Assembly (NCBI GenBank): GCA_003956705.1
Contig: QZCP01000052.1
Location: forward strand, 68,221 to 132,220
Origin: Brevipalpus yothersi
Taxonomy: Eukaryota > Arthropoda > Arachnida > Trombidiformes > Tenuipalpidae
Length of the DNA stretch: 64,000 bases
Reading direction: 5' to 3'
Below the pieces are notes generated by a model, which saw nothing but the letters and a program-made list of their open reading frames with translations, had not been told where the DNA came from and did no database searches. Every line of letters begins with the position of its first letter. Position 1 is the first letter of the stretch. The position numbers were made by a program, and so were the translations under genes. Below are positions 1 through 11,257 of the stretch, in pieces.

Positions 1-599
1 AGAGGGAAGAATCAGAATACTCTACATCCTGTACCTACGGATACTGCCCCATAACCATCATGACTCTGATTCAATCATCTGAGTATTGCTGATTCCTTCC
101 ATTCAGCAGTTTATATTTCATGGATTTACACAATGAAAAAGCCTTAGAAAATAGTATTCTCGGCCTTTTCATTGGAAAATTTCAACTCTATACTGAGGGA
201 GGAATATGAAGAAAAGCTTTTAAAAAACGAATTATAACCATAGTTGACGGATGGAGCTTTTTCTGTTATAGGCAAAGATTCTAATTGATATAGCCTTCTG
301 GATGGTCAAGTTGGTCATGTTCTCTTTCCTTTCTCTTCTTTTTCCTCTCTCTTTTCAGCGGCAATATTGTACAGTGAGTACAGATGGGTAAAGACCAGAG
401 TGAAACTTGAAGAAACTTGATGCAATAATGTTGGAAAATCAAGCATGAACATTTGAATACACATTTACAAGCTCATATCTAACAACAAATTGGATTGAAG
501 CAAAAAGGGGAGAGTTTGATTAAAATATCATGAATACAAGAGAGTTCTCGAATCAACTGTCTAGTCAGATTAAGGCTTGATAGAGAACGACTGATCATT

Positions 600-1560
600 A
601 TAATTTTGGATAGGAGTGAGAATTGTTTTCTCATCTGATCATATAGTCCATACTTTGTTGGCCCTCCTCAAGCAGAAATTAGATAAAGTTTCGATTGTGG
701 AGCAAGTCATACAAATTTTGGATAATCTCAATTTCAATCCTCGCCCATTTGGATTCAATTGCTTTTTTCAGCTCAGCTTTTGATTCATATTGTCTTCCAT
801 TGCCATAAACTCTTCGAACAAGAACTCCCCGTTTCTCTATTGGATTCAAATCCGAACTTCTCGCTGGCTAGCCTATAACCATCACATTCTGGTTAAGCAA
901 CCATACCATAGCATAATGGAATAAGAACAATCAATAGAAACATTGTCTTGTAGGAGCATTCATTTTCATCCCAAAATATCGGTGCTATTTTCAGAAGAGG
1001 AGATTCTGAGACTTTTTTATACATATAAGAATCCATATTTCTATTAATGGAGGCTATATTTTCGAGACCACTGAAACCCATGACTACCCATATCATAACC
1101 AAACCACCACCGAAGTGTCTCTTCGATAAAAATTCTTTTTCTTCTCACAAATCGTGCCAATAGTAACCAAATTCATCAGGACCATCGAGGTTGAACATTT
1201 TTTCATTACTGAAAATCAGGCCAGTGAGTATTCGATGTCATATGTGCTGGCCCAAACGATAATCTAGCCCGACGGTGTTCTTCAGATAGAGGTGGCTTAC
1301 CTTTCCTTTTGATCATTTGATGAAATTATATTTGTACAGTGGATTTGGAAATTTTTCTATAAAGTATAGCACTGATTCCCCTAAATGGTTTGTTCTCGTT
1401 CAATGCAAGTGAAAAAATTCGTCGTTTAGTGCGTTCGGAATAGCTGTTCTACCTTCTTCTAGCCTTTTTCGCACCATAATTTTCTTTGTCCTTGATATAA
1501 TTCTGGAAAAAACATCTTGAGCGATTGATTTTGAGAGCAATTCAATAAAGAGAAACGCCT
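600..1560 (-). pseudogene. Decayed Tc1/mariner-type transposase
   Basis: Conceptual minus-strand translation gives scattered blocks typical of the IS630-Tc1-mariner DDE transposase: around 1380-1500 a helix-turn-helix-like stretch with RTKKIMVRKRLEEGR; around 1100-1200 the block FNLDGPDEFGYYWHD, followed by a stop codon in frame and then HFGGGLVMIW; 893-1102 GFSG and NGNMDSY-like text; and around 660-850 SDLNPIEKRGVLVRRVYGNG followed by RQYESKAELKKAIESKW. The DLNPIE block normally carries the last catalytic acidic region. Frames shift between blocks and several stops occur, so no protein can be made. Terminal inverted repeats were not recognised, so the ends are approximate. Family assignment rests on motif order and is fairly secure; the exact subfamily is open. 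Confidence 0.75.
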
Positions 1561-3128
1561 TGATCTAAAAATGAACCTATCTGACCATGGTCATATTCAC
1601 TTCGCTTAACACCATGACCCATCATGGAGAATTTCTATGACACACTAATAGAAACTAACAAAAACAACAATTGAATGCCTGGAAAATGTTCTTGGCGCTA
1701 GGAATGTCCAAAAAACGAGCTGAAAATCGAGTAAATCATCTCAAAATCTCATAGCCTCAACCTGGATGAACAGTTCTCACAGCTCAATCCTGAGAATTTC
1801 CATGGTCTCAAATTGCTCAAGGATGTTCATCTCCGAAGGAAATGAAAATGCCCTTTGCAGAAACGGACCGTGATGACGTTGGAGTCATCAGCTATCCGAT
1901 GATTCTGGATAGAGGAATCGATACAATACTTACTTCCTCGAGAATTGGCCCTCCATCAGTTTCCCAACAGTTCATCATGGAAAGATGATGATGAGAGAGA
2001 GGAAAAACCGAGAAGAAGAAACACGAAAACGAGATGGATAGAGAGAGAGAGATACGAAGGATTATGATCATGATGTCATCTTATATCAGGGTGATTTGAG
2101 CTTGGGGTTTGGAATTCATTGGCTATAAGTGTGGTAAATTAAAATGACTCTCTTTACTCTTTAGCTCCAGTGACTTGATTTCATTGGGGATCTACTCAGT
2201 TATATTACTGGGTGAATTCGAAACCAAATGCAGAAAAATTGACAATTAATCTTAAACATTGATTGTCTAGTGATAATCCCATTCATTGGCAAGAGTGAAA
2301 GTAAAATAAGTCAGTAATGATAGAGAAAAATTTGGAAGATAACAGAGAATAGTATAGGTCAAGGAGAGGATAAAATAGAGCAGAATATAGGTTTGTTGAA
2401 GAGACATACCGAAACGGTCTGGGTTCGTTTCACAGAAAAATGAAATCACAGAAAGAACGTTCCATAGGAAGTGCCTTTCTTAGAAAGACAAGATCGCAAA
2501 TGAATTGAGAATGATTTCTCAAAACAATATATGTAAATCTTTCTTTCTTTCTCTTTCTCTTTCTCTTTCTCTTTCTCTTTCTCTTTCTCTTCTATGAATC
2601 ATCTCGTTCTGCTCGCTTACTTTCTGTGAGTCACCTGCTCTCGGAATAGAGATTCTGTGACCTACACCTTCTAGATGAGAGATTTTCTATGAATCGAACC
2701 CCAACATTCTCCAACGTGTAGCAAAATTTTTCTTATTAGCTAAAAGTTTTTTTCATGGAGGAAAAACATACCCGAAAAATCGTTAATCCATTAACAATCC
2801 GAATTGATTTCAAATGGTTTGACTCATCATTTATGGGCGAGGACAGAGCGGGAACAAGAGGGAGAGCATTGATAAGAGAATCACTTTATTCTAATTCCGG
2901 TGAAGGAAATTCAAATAGGATTGACGAATGAGATGATTTCGTCAGGTATTGAATCGATGAAGGAACTATGAGAAGCAGATTGAAAATTCTACTTCTCGAT
3001 TATTTTGTCATGGAAAAAATCACCCAACGAATTGGGAACTTTATTATGACTGCACACAAAAAAGTTATCAATTTGAAGATAATGGACTGGATCCACCATG
3101 AATGAGATATTAGTCAGTTATAGATTTA
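1561..3128. other. Intergenic, no gene seen
   Basis: Nothing coding is supported here. The only clear element is the pyrimidine microsatellite at 2538-2592. The right end would hold the 3' UTR of the minus-strand MFS-A transporter. Confidence 0.6.
2538..2592. repeat. CTTTCT microsatellite
   Basis: A run of CTTT units passes into CTTTCT hexamers, all pyrimidine on the plus strand. Confidence 0.9.
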
Positions 3129-4819
3129 TCATGAGGCACTGACTGAGGATCCATCAATCAAGCTGCCACTCCTGCTGGGAGGAAGTGCTATGGATGAAAG
3201 TTTAGTAGAATCAATATTCATGGCCAGTTCGATCAATTTCTTCTCCTCTGAGTGACTGAACAAACAGTCACAAACATGTGGGAGAGCAACAGCCATGATC
3301 AGGAACAGTGTCCCTAAAATTCCAATATAATACAAATAAAACGGTGGATTATCGTCAATGAATGCCCCAACGATAGTTGTATGAAGCGACTCTCCCAATA
3401 TTCCCGCTAGGTATATCAACGATGTGTGTCTACCAGTGACATGAAAATATTTTTCAAGCGAAGCATATGCATATGCGAATAACGGTGAGTATCCTAGTCC
3501 AAGAAGACCGGAAGCTATCCACAGGCATATCTCATACTGACTAGCCAGAGCAAGAATCAAAATCAAAGAGATTCCAGTCAAAGCATAGCAAATATTAACA
3601 ATAACTTTTTGGCCAATAGTTATCGAAAGTACTACGAAAACAAATTTAGCAATCACATAGGCACCCCAAAAGAGAGATGCAATAAGAGCTGCTGATTTCT
3701 TTTCCATCTTGAAGGTATGCTTGACACCGAATGCTTGTACAAAGGAACCTGAGAATACAGAAAAATTTGACCACAGTAAGAATGATGAGTTGCTAGAATG
3801 CTGAAGATCATCCATATTCCAAGATGCTATCCTTGAAAATTTACTCACACAAAATTAATTGCATAGAAAATGCAAGATGTGCTAGACAGGCTACCCAAAG
3901 AACAGCGATACATATTTTGATCTGAGATGGTTGATCACTTGTGGTTGGATCACTGTTGCTGTGTCCAATTGTCATCTCAGTGTTCTGCTCTGAGTTATCA
4001 ATTTTCTTAGCCACCTTGAGATATGGGTACAAGAAACCAAGCCCTACCGCAACAGAGAGTACACATGCCACCAAGAATGGCCATTTTATTCGAACATCTT
4101 CAGGTGAATATGATGCTCGAGCAGTATCCCAATCTTCACCCACATCTTCGGGAATAGGTAGAAGAAAAGGACGAATTGCAATTGGGGCCAACATTGAACC
4201 CAGCCCATAAAACATATGAAGAATTTGAATGAAGTTACCAACTTTTTCGGACCATGTATTTATCAGTAACACGTGACAGGCTTTGAGAAAATGAGAAAAA
4301 GACGATCTTAAGTTTACACCCTCTGATTGAATCTTAAGTAATTTTTCAAAAAATATTTCAATTTGTAACAGGTTGTGTTCAGAGGTACACTTACCTAAAT
4401 CGAAAATAGAGTTCCCGATACTTAGAAACATCGTTGCTCCTCCAAGCATTATAAAACTTCGCATCAATGCCATAGCGGCAATCGAGATTGCAGATAGGAT
4501 ACATGATAGTATCAATATCAGCTGGACATCCATCAGTTTTTCCACCAAACCATCTACATCGAGCCAATATTGAGTGGTCAAATTGAGGCGTTGAGCAATG
4601 ATTCTACTTACAAATGGAAGCACCAGCTACGAAACCAATAGCATAAGCTCCAAAAATGCGAGAGGTAACTGAAAAAGGTTCCTGAATTTGAATTTCAAAT
4701 TCCAGTAAACACGCCCCAATAGCTTGTGAACGAAATGCGAACAAGCAGCATCCCAGATAAGCTAATACGGTAAGAATCAATTGGTATCGATAAGATCTAA
4801 TTCTTTTAAATAAACTCAT
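3129..4819 (-). CDS. MFS transporter, MFSD4/NaGLT1-like (MFS-A)
   Basis: Four exons on the minus strand: 4819-4612, 4553-4395, 4280-3849 and 3748-3129, with GT/AG introns in matching phases, giving 472 residues. About a dozen hydrophobic segments are visible, in two halves separated by a hydrophilic loop (residues roughly 185-245, with the run EDVGEDWDTAR). The motifs INTWSEKVGNFIQILHMFYG, MLAPIAIRPFL and, in the C-terminal half, FWGAYVIAKFVF and VTGRHTS resemble the sodium-dependent glucose transporter 1/MFSD4 branch of the major facilitator superfamily. It probably moves a small solute, perhaps sugar, across a membrane; substrate is inference. It lies head-to-head with MFS-B about 1.1 kb away. 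Exon 3, intron 3 and half of exon 4 are almost identical to MFS-B, while exons 1-2 and intron 2 are not. It lacks the C-terminal RRSSNI tail of MFS-B and MFS-D. Confidence 0.85.
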
Positions 4820-5923
4820 TCTTGTTGGAGAAGCAATCTATAATGAGAACCATGAACTTTCACAACTAGCCACCTCAACGTGACATGAAATTTCTGAGCA
4901 AGGATCCACTCTCTCTATCGAAACGTTCATGGATTGGAAGTGGAAGGAAACTGAATTATGAGGATATTATTGAGCTTGTTCTCTAGCTAGTATATCATAC
5001 TGATGCTTGAAACAATAAGTCGCATATTCATGGAAAATGACTCCAATGAGAAGGTATGACTTGGAAAAACCAATTTTCAATTTATAAGTCAAAGCCTTAG
5101 AACTCAAATCTAGCTCAAACTTGGTTTTCTCATGATTTATCTACAACCGATTGTTCACCGATTTTCGAAGATTCGAGCTTTTCGAATGATCGAGAAAATG
5201 TTTGATATGCAATGACTTTTCCATCAAAAATGAAAGTCAATGCATAACAATGGTCTCAAGTTGATTTTTGGGTTGTGAATGAGATAGCGAAACTCGTACT
5301 CACCTCAGCCAGAGCTTGATGATCGAGATGTACATGTTGTTTAACAGTTAATTGCTAAGATATGAATCATGAAAATTATTGATTATGAAGATCAGAGGTG
5401 ATTAGAAAATAAGTGAGTTCACATTTTTGAGACTCTGATCAACAGAGATAGACATTCATTCGATTAATATTTTGCTATCACTTTCGAAAATTCTCACACA
5501 TTTGAATGAACAATTGCAATTTTGAAGGATCAAATTTTGGTTCTATTGCAATAGCTTCACAATGATGGAGATCCATTGTTCTCAGTATCTGAAGTGAATT
5601 CTTATCACAGAGAGCATTCTATCAGAACGAATGATGAGAAGCACAATTTATCGATGATACAACAACCCTTGAATATGTTATGTAATCTTTTACCTAACAA
5701 GAATGGTTAGAATGAAGGAATAGTCAAGCTCTCTCTCTCTGAACAGGGCATAGAAAATCCTGATCATCCACTCTTTGCTCTCTGAATCTAGCTATCCAGC
5801 AATACAGCGTTGTGAATCATCAAAATGGGAAGATGAATTCATAACAAAACATAAGATATCATTTTTGTGTGTTCGAGTAATTTTTGATGCTAGTCTTGTT
5901 CGATTGTTCCCTCACCTCTCAAG
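4820..5923. promoter_or_regulatory. Divergent spacer between MFS-A and MFS-B
   Basis: The 1.1 kb between the two outward-facing start codons must hold both promoters and 5' UTRs. No convincing TATA box was seen. A short CT run occurs at about 5731-5740. No coding sequence is supported. Confidence 0.45.
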
Positions 5924-7637
5924 ATGAGCGTCTTCGAAAAAATTAAGCTTTATCGATACCAATTAGTTCTCACTATACTAGCTTATCTTGGATGTGGTTT
6001 GTTTGCATTTCGTGCACAATCTATTGGAGCATGTTTACTTGAATTCGAAATTCAGATCCAGAAACCTTTTTCAGTTACCTCTCGTGTTTTTGGGACCTAT
6101 GCAGTCGGTTATGTATCTGGCGCTTTTATTTGTGAGTTGACTTATCGTTTCTCTTCAAGGAATGACAGCTAGACTTTGCCTCATTGTAGATGGTTTAATC
6201 GATAAATTAATTGATGTTAAACTGGTGATGACACTATCATGCATTTTTTCTGGACTCTCTATCGCTGGTATGGCATTCATGAGAACTTTTATAACGCTTG
6301 GAGGCTCAACCATTTTTCTTGGAATTGGGAATTCAGTCTTTGAAATGGGTGAGTCAAATTTGTCAGACATGTGAATGAATATCCATGGATAGAAATTCGA
6401 TTGAGAAACATTGAGTGCATTCCAAAACCAACACAAAATCTATTGTTCTCTAATCACTCCAATTAAGCCTGTCACGTGCTACTGATAAATACATGGTCCG
6501 AAAAAGTTGGTAACTTCATTCAAATTCTTCATATGTTTTATGGCCTGGGTTCAATGTTGGCCCCAATTGCAATTCGTCCTTTTCTTCTACCTATTCCCGA
6601 AGATGTGGGTGAAGATTGGGATACTGCTCGAGCATCATATTCACCTGAAGATGTTCGAATAAAATGGCCATTCTTAGTGGCATGTGTACTCTCTGTTGCG
6701 GTAGGGCTTGGTTTCTTGTACCCATATCTCAAGGTGGCTGAGAAAATTGATAACTCAGAGCAGAACACTGAGATGACAATTGGACACAGCAACAGTGATC
6801 CAACCACAAGTGATCAACCATCTCAGATCAAAATGTGTATCGCTGTTCTTTGGGTAGCCTGTCTAGCACACCTTGCATTTTCTATGCAATTAATTTTGTG
6901 TGAGTAATTTTTCAAGGCTAGCATCTTAGAATATGGATGATCTTCAGCATTCTAGCAACTCATCATTCTTATTGTGGTCAAATTTTTCTGCATCCTCAGG
7001 TTCTTTTGTACAAGCATTCGGTGTCAAGCATACCTTCAAGATGGAAAAGAAATCAGCAGCTCTTATTGCATCTCTCTTTTGGGGTGCCTATGTGATTGCC
7101 AAATTTGTTTTCGTAGTACTTTCGATAACTATTGGCCAAAAAGTTATTGTTAATATTTGCTATGCTTTGACTGGAATCTCTTTGATTTTGATTCTTGCTC
7201 TGGCTAGTCAGTATGAGATATGCCTGTGGATAGCTTCCGGTCTTCTTGGACTAGGATACTCACCGTTATTTGCATACGCATATGCTTCGCTTGAAAAATA
7301 TTTTCATGTTACTGGTAGACACACATCATTTATATTTTTGGCTGGAATCCTGGGCGAATCTTCTCATACCACAATCGTTGGAGCTTTCATGGACGATAAT
7401 CCACCATTTTATTTGTATTACATCGGAGTTTTAGGAGTGCTGTTTTTAATTATGGCCATTGCCCTTCCGTACGTGTGTAACTGTCTGTTTGGTGATTCAG
7501 AGGAGAAGAAATTAGATGATCTGGCTACAAAAATTCATTCTGCAAGGCTTTCATCAATAGCACTTCCTCCAAGTATTAGAGGCAGCATAATTGATGGCGC
7601 CTCAATCAGTGCCTCACGAAGAAGTTCAAATATTTGA
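5924..7637 (+). CDS. MFS transporter, MFSD4/NaGLT1-like, mosaic paralog (MFS-B)
   Basis: Exons 5924-6131, 6190-6348, 6468-6899 and 7000-7637 join in phase (1,1,1) to 478 residues. The start aligns with the starts of the three neighbours (short N-terminus, then the first membrane segment YQLVLTILAYLGCGLFAF). It has about twelve membrane segments and the same MFSD4-like motifs as MFS-A. It is the only plus-strand member of the cluster. Its parts have different closest relatives: exons 1-2 resemble MFS-D, exon 3 plus intron 3 match MFS-A at about 95-99 percent by eye, and from about position 7300 to just past the stop it matches MFS-D, including the tail RRSSNI. This suggests gene conversion or unequal exchange. 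Function is probably facilitated or ion-coupled solute transport; substrate unknown. Confidence 0.87.
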
Positions 7638-8669
7638 AACTCATTATGATGCTCCACAGTGTAATTGATCAGCTTCAACCTGTCAGCATTAGACTTCTGA
7701 AGATCTTGCCCACTGCAGGAAGAAACGAGAATGGAGGTCTTTCTTATAGAAATTTTCACTCCTTTCATGAAATTCGCTCATTTTGTCCCCCTATTGATCT
7801 CCAATTTGCATCATTCCATTAAATTATTCATTCATTTCCAAGAAAATGATGCCTAGTCTCATTATCCAATCGATCGATCAATCCACGCTCAGATTTCCAT
7901 GGATCATCGTTTCACTGCATCTTGATCAAACATGTTTTTCAGCAATTCAATCTCAATTTTGATGAAATTTGTCTAGAATTCCGCCATGAACTTATTTTGG
8001 ATGACAAATAAATAGATTGCCAAAATTTTTTCCAGTTGAAAATTGTCATAAAATCAGCAATTTTATAATTTCAGTCAGATTTTTTACAAGAGAAATGACA
8101 ACTTTTTCCAAAAATAACAATGTTCAGGGAGTGTATACATGTATACTTATATATGTATGTAGCTACCTCAATACAGCATTCATCTCATTTATGGACAAAA
8201 TATCTTAAGCAACGAGATATAGATGTAGATCATATTTTGATGCACTCCCACTTTACCTGGTTTCCATTGTTTTCATCAATGAAGAGCTAGGATTGAAAAG
8301 ATTCTCATATTTGTAAAAAGTCCAACGCAAGTTGATTGATGGTTTCCGATCCATTAACAGATCTGATCCAGCTAAAGTAGCTGAAGGTTGAAAAGTGGAA
8401 AATCCAATGCAGCTCAACCAATTCCTATCCATCTAAAATGAGTTCATCGATAGTTATCATGGAGATAGCATTTAATTGAAAAGATTTTGACTGGGTAAAG
8501 GTTTAGCTAACTGGTGAGAACCAGGCTAAATTGAAAAAGCCAAGGCTCAAATAGGAATGTGGTGAGCAAAAAATGAGGAGAGATACAACTAGAGGGTTAA
8601 TAGAGGTGACCCATTTGGTATAAGGCACATCATATCGAATAGATGATTAACACTAGATTAGAGAGAGGC
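7638..8669. other. Intergenic between convergent MFS-B and MFS-C
   Basis: Holds the 3' ends of two convergent genes. No coding sequence supported. An AT-rich stretch with the palindromic run GTATACATGTATAC lies near 8131-8144. Confidence 0.5.
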
Positions 8670-10278
8670 TTATCCACCGAGAGAAGGATTCAGGGATGCC
8701 AATCTACTGAGAGAAGTTTTTGAGATATGATTTTGGGGACTCTCCTTATCAGCACTGCCAAATAACCATCCACAAATGAATGGTAAACTGATTGTCATGA
8801 TCAGGAAAATAGTTCCCAAAGTTCCCACATAGTAGATGAAAAGAGATGGAAACTGATCCATGAAAGCTCCAACAATAGTGGTGTGAAGAGATTCTCCTAG
8901 GATGCCAATCAGGAAGATGAATGAAGTTTGCCGCCCAGTTACTTGAAAGTAGCTCTCAAGTGATGCATATGAGAGTGCAAATAGTGGTGAGTAACCCAGA
9001 CCAAGAAGACCACAAGATATCCACAGGCACATTTCAAAATGATTAGCTAAACTGAGAAATATGATGAGAGCGGCTCCAGTCAAAATATAGCAGAGATGAA
9101 TAATTCTCTTCTGACCAATGGTCATCGAGAGTAGAACAAAAATTAGCTTTGAGATCATGTAAGCACACCAAAAAAGTGATGCTACCAGAGCTGCTGATTT
9201 TTTTTCCATCTTGAAAGTATGTTTGACACCAAATGCCTGAACAAATGAGCCTGAAAAATATGGAAAGAGGTTTCACAAATATTTCTAATGTCAAAAGTCC
9301 TCCCACCATTTCAATAGATAGGGACACTTACATAGTATTAATTGGAGAGAGAAAATCAGATGAGCTTGAATGGCCACCCAAACAACAACGAATAGAATTT
9401 TTATCGATCGAGATCGATCTGCGGTTACAATATGATCAACTTGAGTGTCTTTCTTAGGTATATTTTCTGAGTCCACCGCTTTCTCCTCTGGATCGCTTTC
9501 TGAGTTCTCATCACTATTGAAGTAGAAGTAGACGAAACTCAACCCAATTACTACTGACAGAATACTTATGATCGTGTAAGACCATTTGATTTGAACATCA
9601 TCTGGCGAATACATTGCTCTGATCATATTCCAGTCGGCGTCCACATCTATCTCTCTCGGTATTGGTAGAAGAAAAGGTCGGATCAGTACAGGTGCCAGCA
9701 TTGAGCCAATCCCATAAAACATTCCGAGAAATTGGAGGAAGTAGCTGGCTTTTTTGGACCAAATAGTCAGGATAGCCAAATTACAAACTAATGGAGATAA
9801 AGCTCATATCATTTTATCAGTTCAAGCAATTTGTAATATATTGACTCACCAACATGGAAGATAGCATTCTCGATCCCGAGGAGGAATGTTGAAGCACCCA
9901 AGGCAATAAAACTCCGCATGAAAGGAATACTTCCAATCGTTATTCCGGAGGCAACACACGTCACTATCTGAGCGAGTTGAATATTCACTTTTTTGTCAAA
10001 GAAGCCATCTTTAATGAAAATACAGATCAAATCCATTAAATTTGATCAGAGGATGTGTATCATAACTCACATATTACACTACCAACCATTGAGCCAATCG
10101 CATACAGTCCAATGGCTCGTGATGTCACCATGAAAGGTTCCTGAATTTGAATTTCGAAATCAAGAAGAGATGAACCAATTGTTTGAGAGCGCAGGGCGAA
10201 AAGACCATAACCTAAATATATCAGAATTGAGAGAACAAGCTTTTTTCTATTGATTTGAATCCTTTTCGAAAAATTCAT
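8670..10278 (-). CDS. MFS transporter, MFSD4/NaGLT1-like, divergent paralog (MFS-C)
   Basis: Minus-strand exons 10278-10071, 10008-9850, 9787-9332 and 9250-8670 join in phase to 467 residues. Exons 1 and 2 have exactly the lengths of the other members (208 and 159 nt), which confirms the model. It is the most diverged copy: the N-terminus reads MNFSKRIQINRKKLVLS, the central hydrophilic loop is longer and acidic (SDENSESDPEEK), and the C-terminus ends at NPSLGG. Membrane topology and the MFSD4-like motifs FYGIGSMLAPVLIRPFLLPI and VTGRQTS are retained. It shows none of the patchwork identity seen between MFS-A, MFS-B and MFS-D, so it has probably escaped conversion. Likely a membrane solute transporter with a substrate differing from its neighbours (inference). 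Confidence 0.85.
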
Positions 10279-11257
10279 ATCTGGAACAATTGGTATAATT
10301 TTGGCTTGTTAAGGTATGAAAAAATTGAGACCGAACTTAACCACTTCTTCTAAAATTCATCGTTTGCGCTAATTCCAGATACTGAATGAAGTTAAACAAA
10401 TGAGTTTATTTTTCATTCTGAAAAAATCATGATCAAGCTTTTCTCAATGCAAGGCCCTTTTAATCAAGGTTTCGCGATTAGAATAAATCGAGTTTAACAG
10501 GCCAATTCATCGTCTAGCTTTGAAGGATGAATTGATATGTTGGTGAAAATATTCCATCAGTTTCAAGTGGATTTGAGATTCTGAAAACATGTAAATATTG
10601 AAGGATTTGGAATGGATTTTTGTTCAGTTGTCAATAATTTTATCATCAATAATCTTGATGATTTATCAAGAGCTTTATGAAAATTTCAGAGTTGTGAGTG
10701 AAGTTTTATATGCTTTGAATTGAATTCACTGAAAAACGCTTTTCAAACGCAAAATTATCACATCAAAGGATCAGAAATTTTTGAACATAGCTCGAATGCA
10801 TCCCATGTCCAGAAACTTGAAATATTTTCAAATTTCCTGAACTTGCGTATTCTGAGTAGATAAGTAGAGAAAAATGAGAAATGAGACATACGAGCTCATA
10901 TGCCCATGATTGATTCGATTCATGGGAGTGTTCGTTGATTACGTGTATGATTTGGATTCTACTTTCACAATAAATTCTATGGAGGAATGCAAACACAAGA
11001 ACAGAAGTCCGAAAACAGAATTCAAGGTTATGCTGCTTGCCAGCTTTGAAAATTCAGATAAAATATGTGAAATCAATTTTATTCATTACTGAGTCGATAA
11101 AGAGCTTTAAATTAAGAATTCTGTCCATGAATTTATATCGTTGAAGAGTTGTGATGTGATAATAGCTGATCAAAATTGTGAGAATTAGAAATGGTTTCAC
11201 CTAGACTGAATGATGAAAAATATTGAACAATAGCATTGGAGAGCATCATAATGAGTT
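10279..11257. other. Intergenic between MFS-C and MFS-D
   Basis: Promoter side of MFS-C and 3' side of MFS-D. No coding sequence is supported. The minus-strand text just beyond the MFS-D stop matches the sequence after the MFS-B stop for about 20 nt. Confidence 0.45.

Noticed and set aside
3941..4210. Antisense frame over MFS-A exon 3 (and its twin at 6538-6807)
   Set aside because: Mirror of the conserved transporter coding sequence; conserved only because the two copies are nearly identical.
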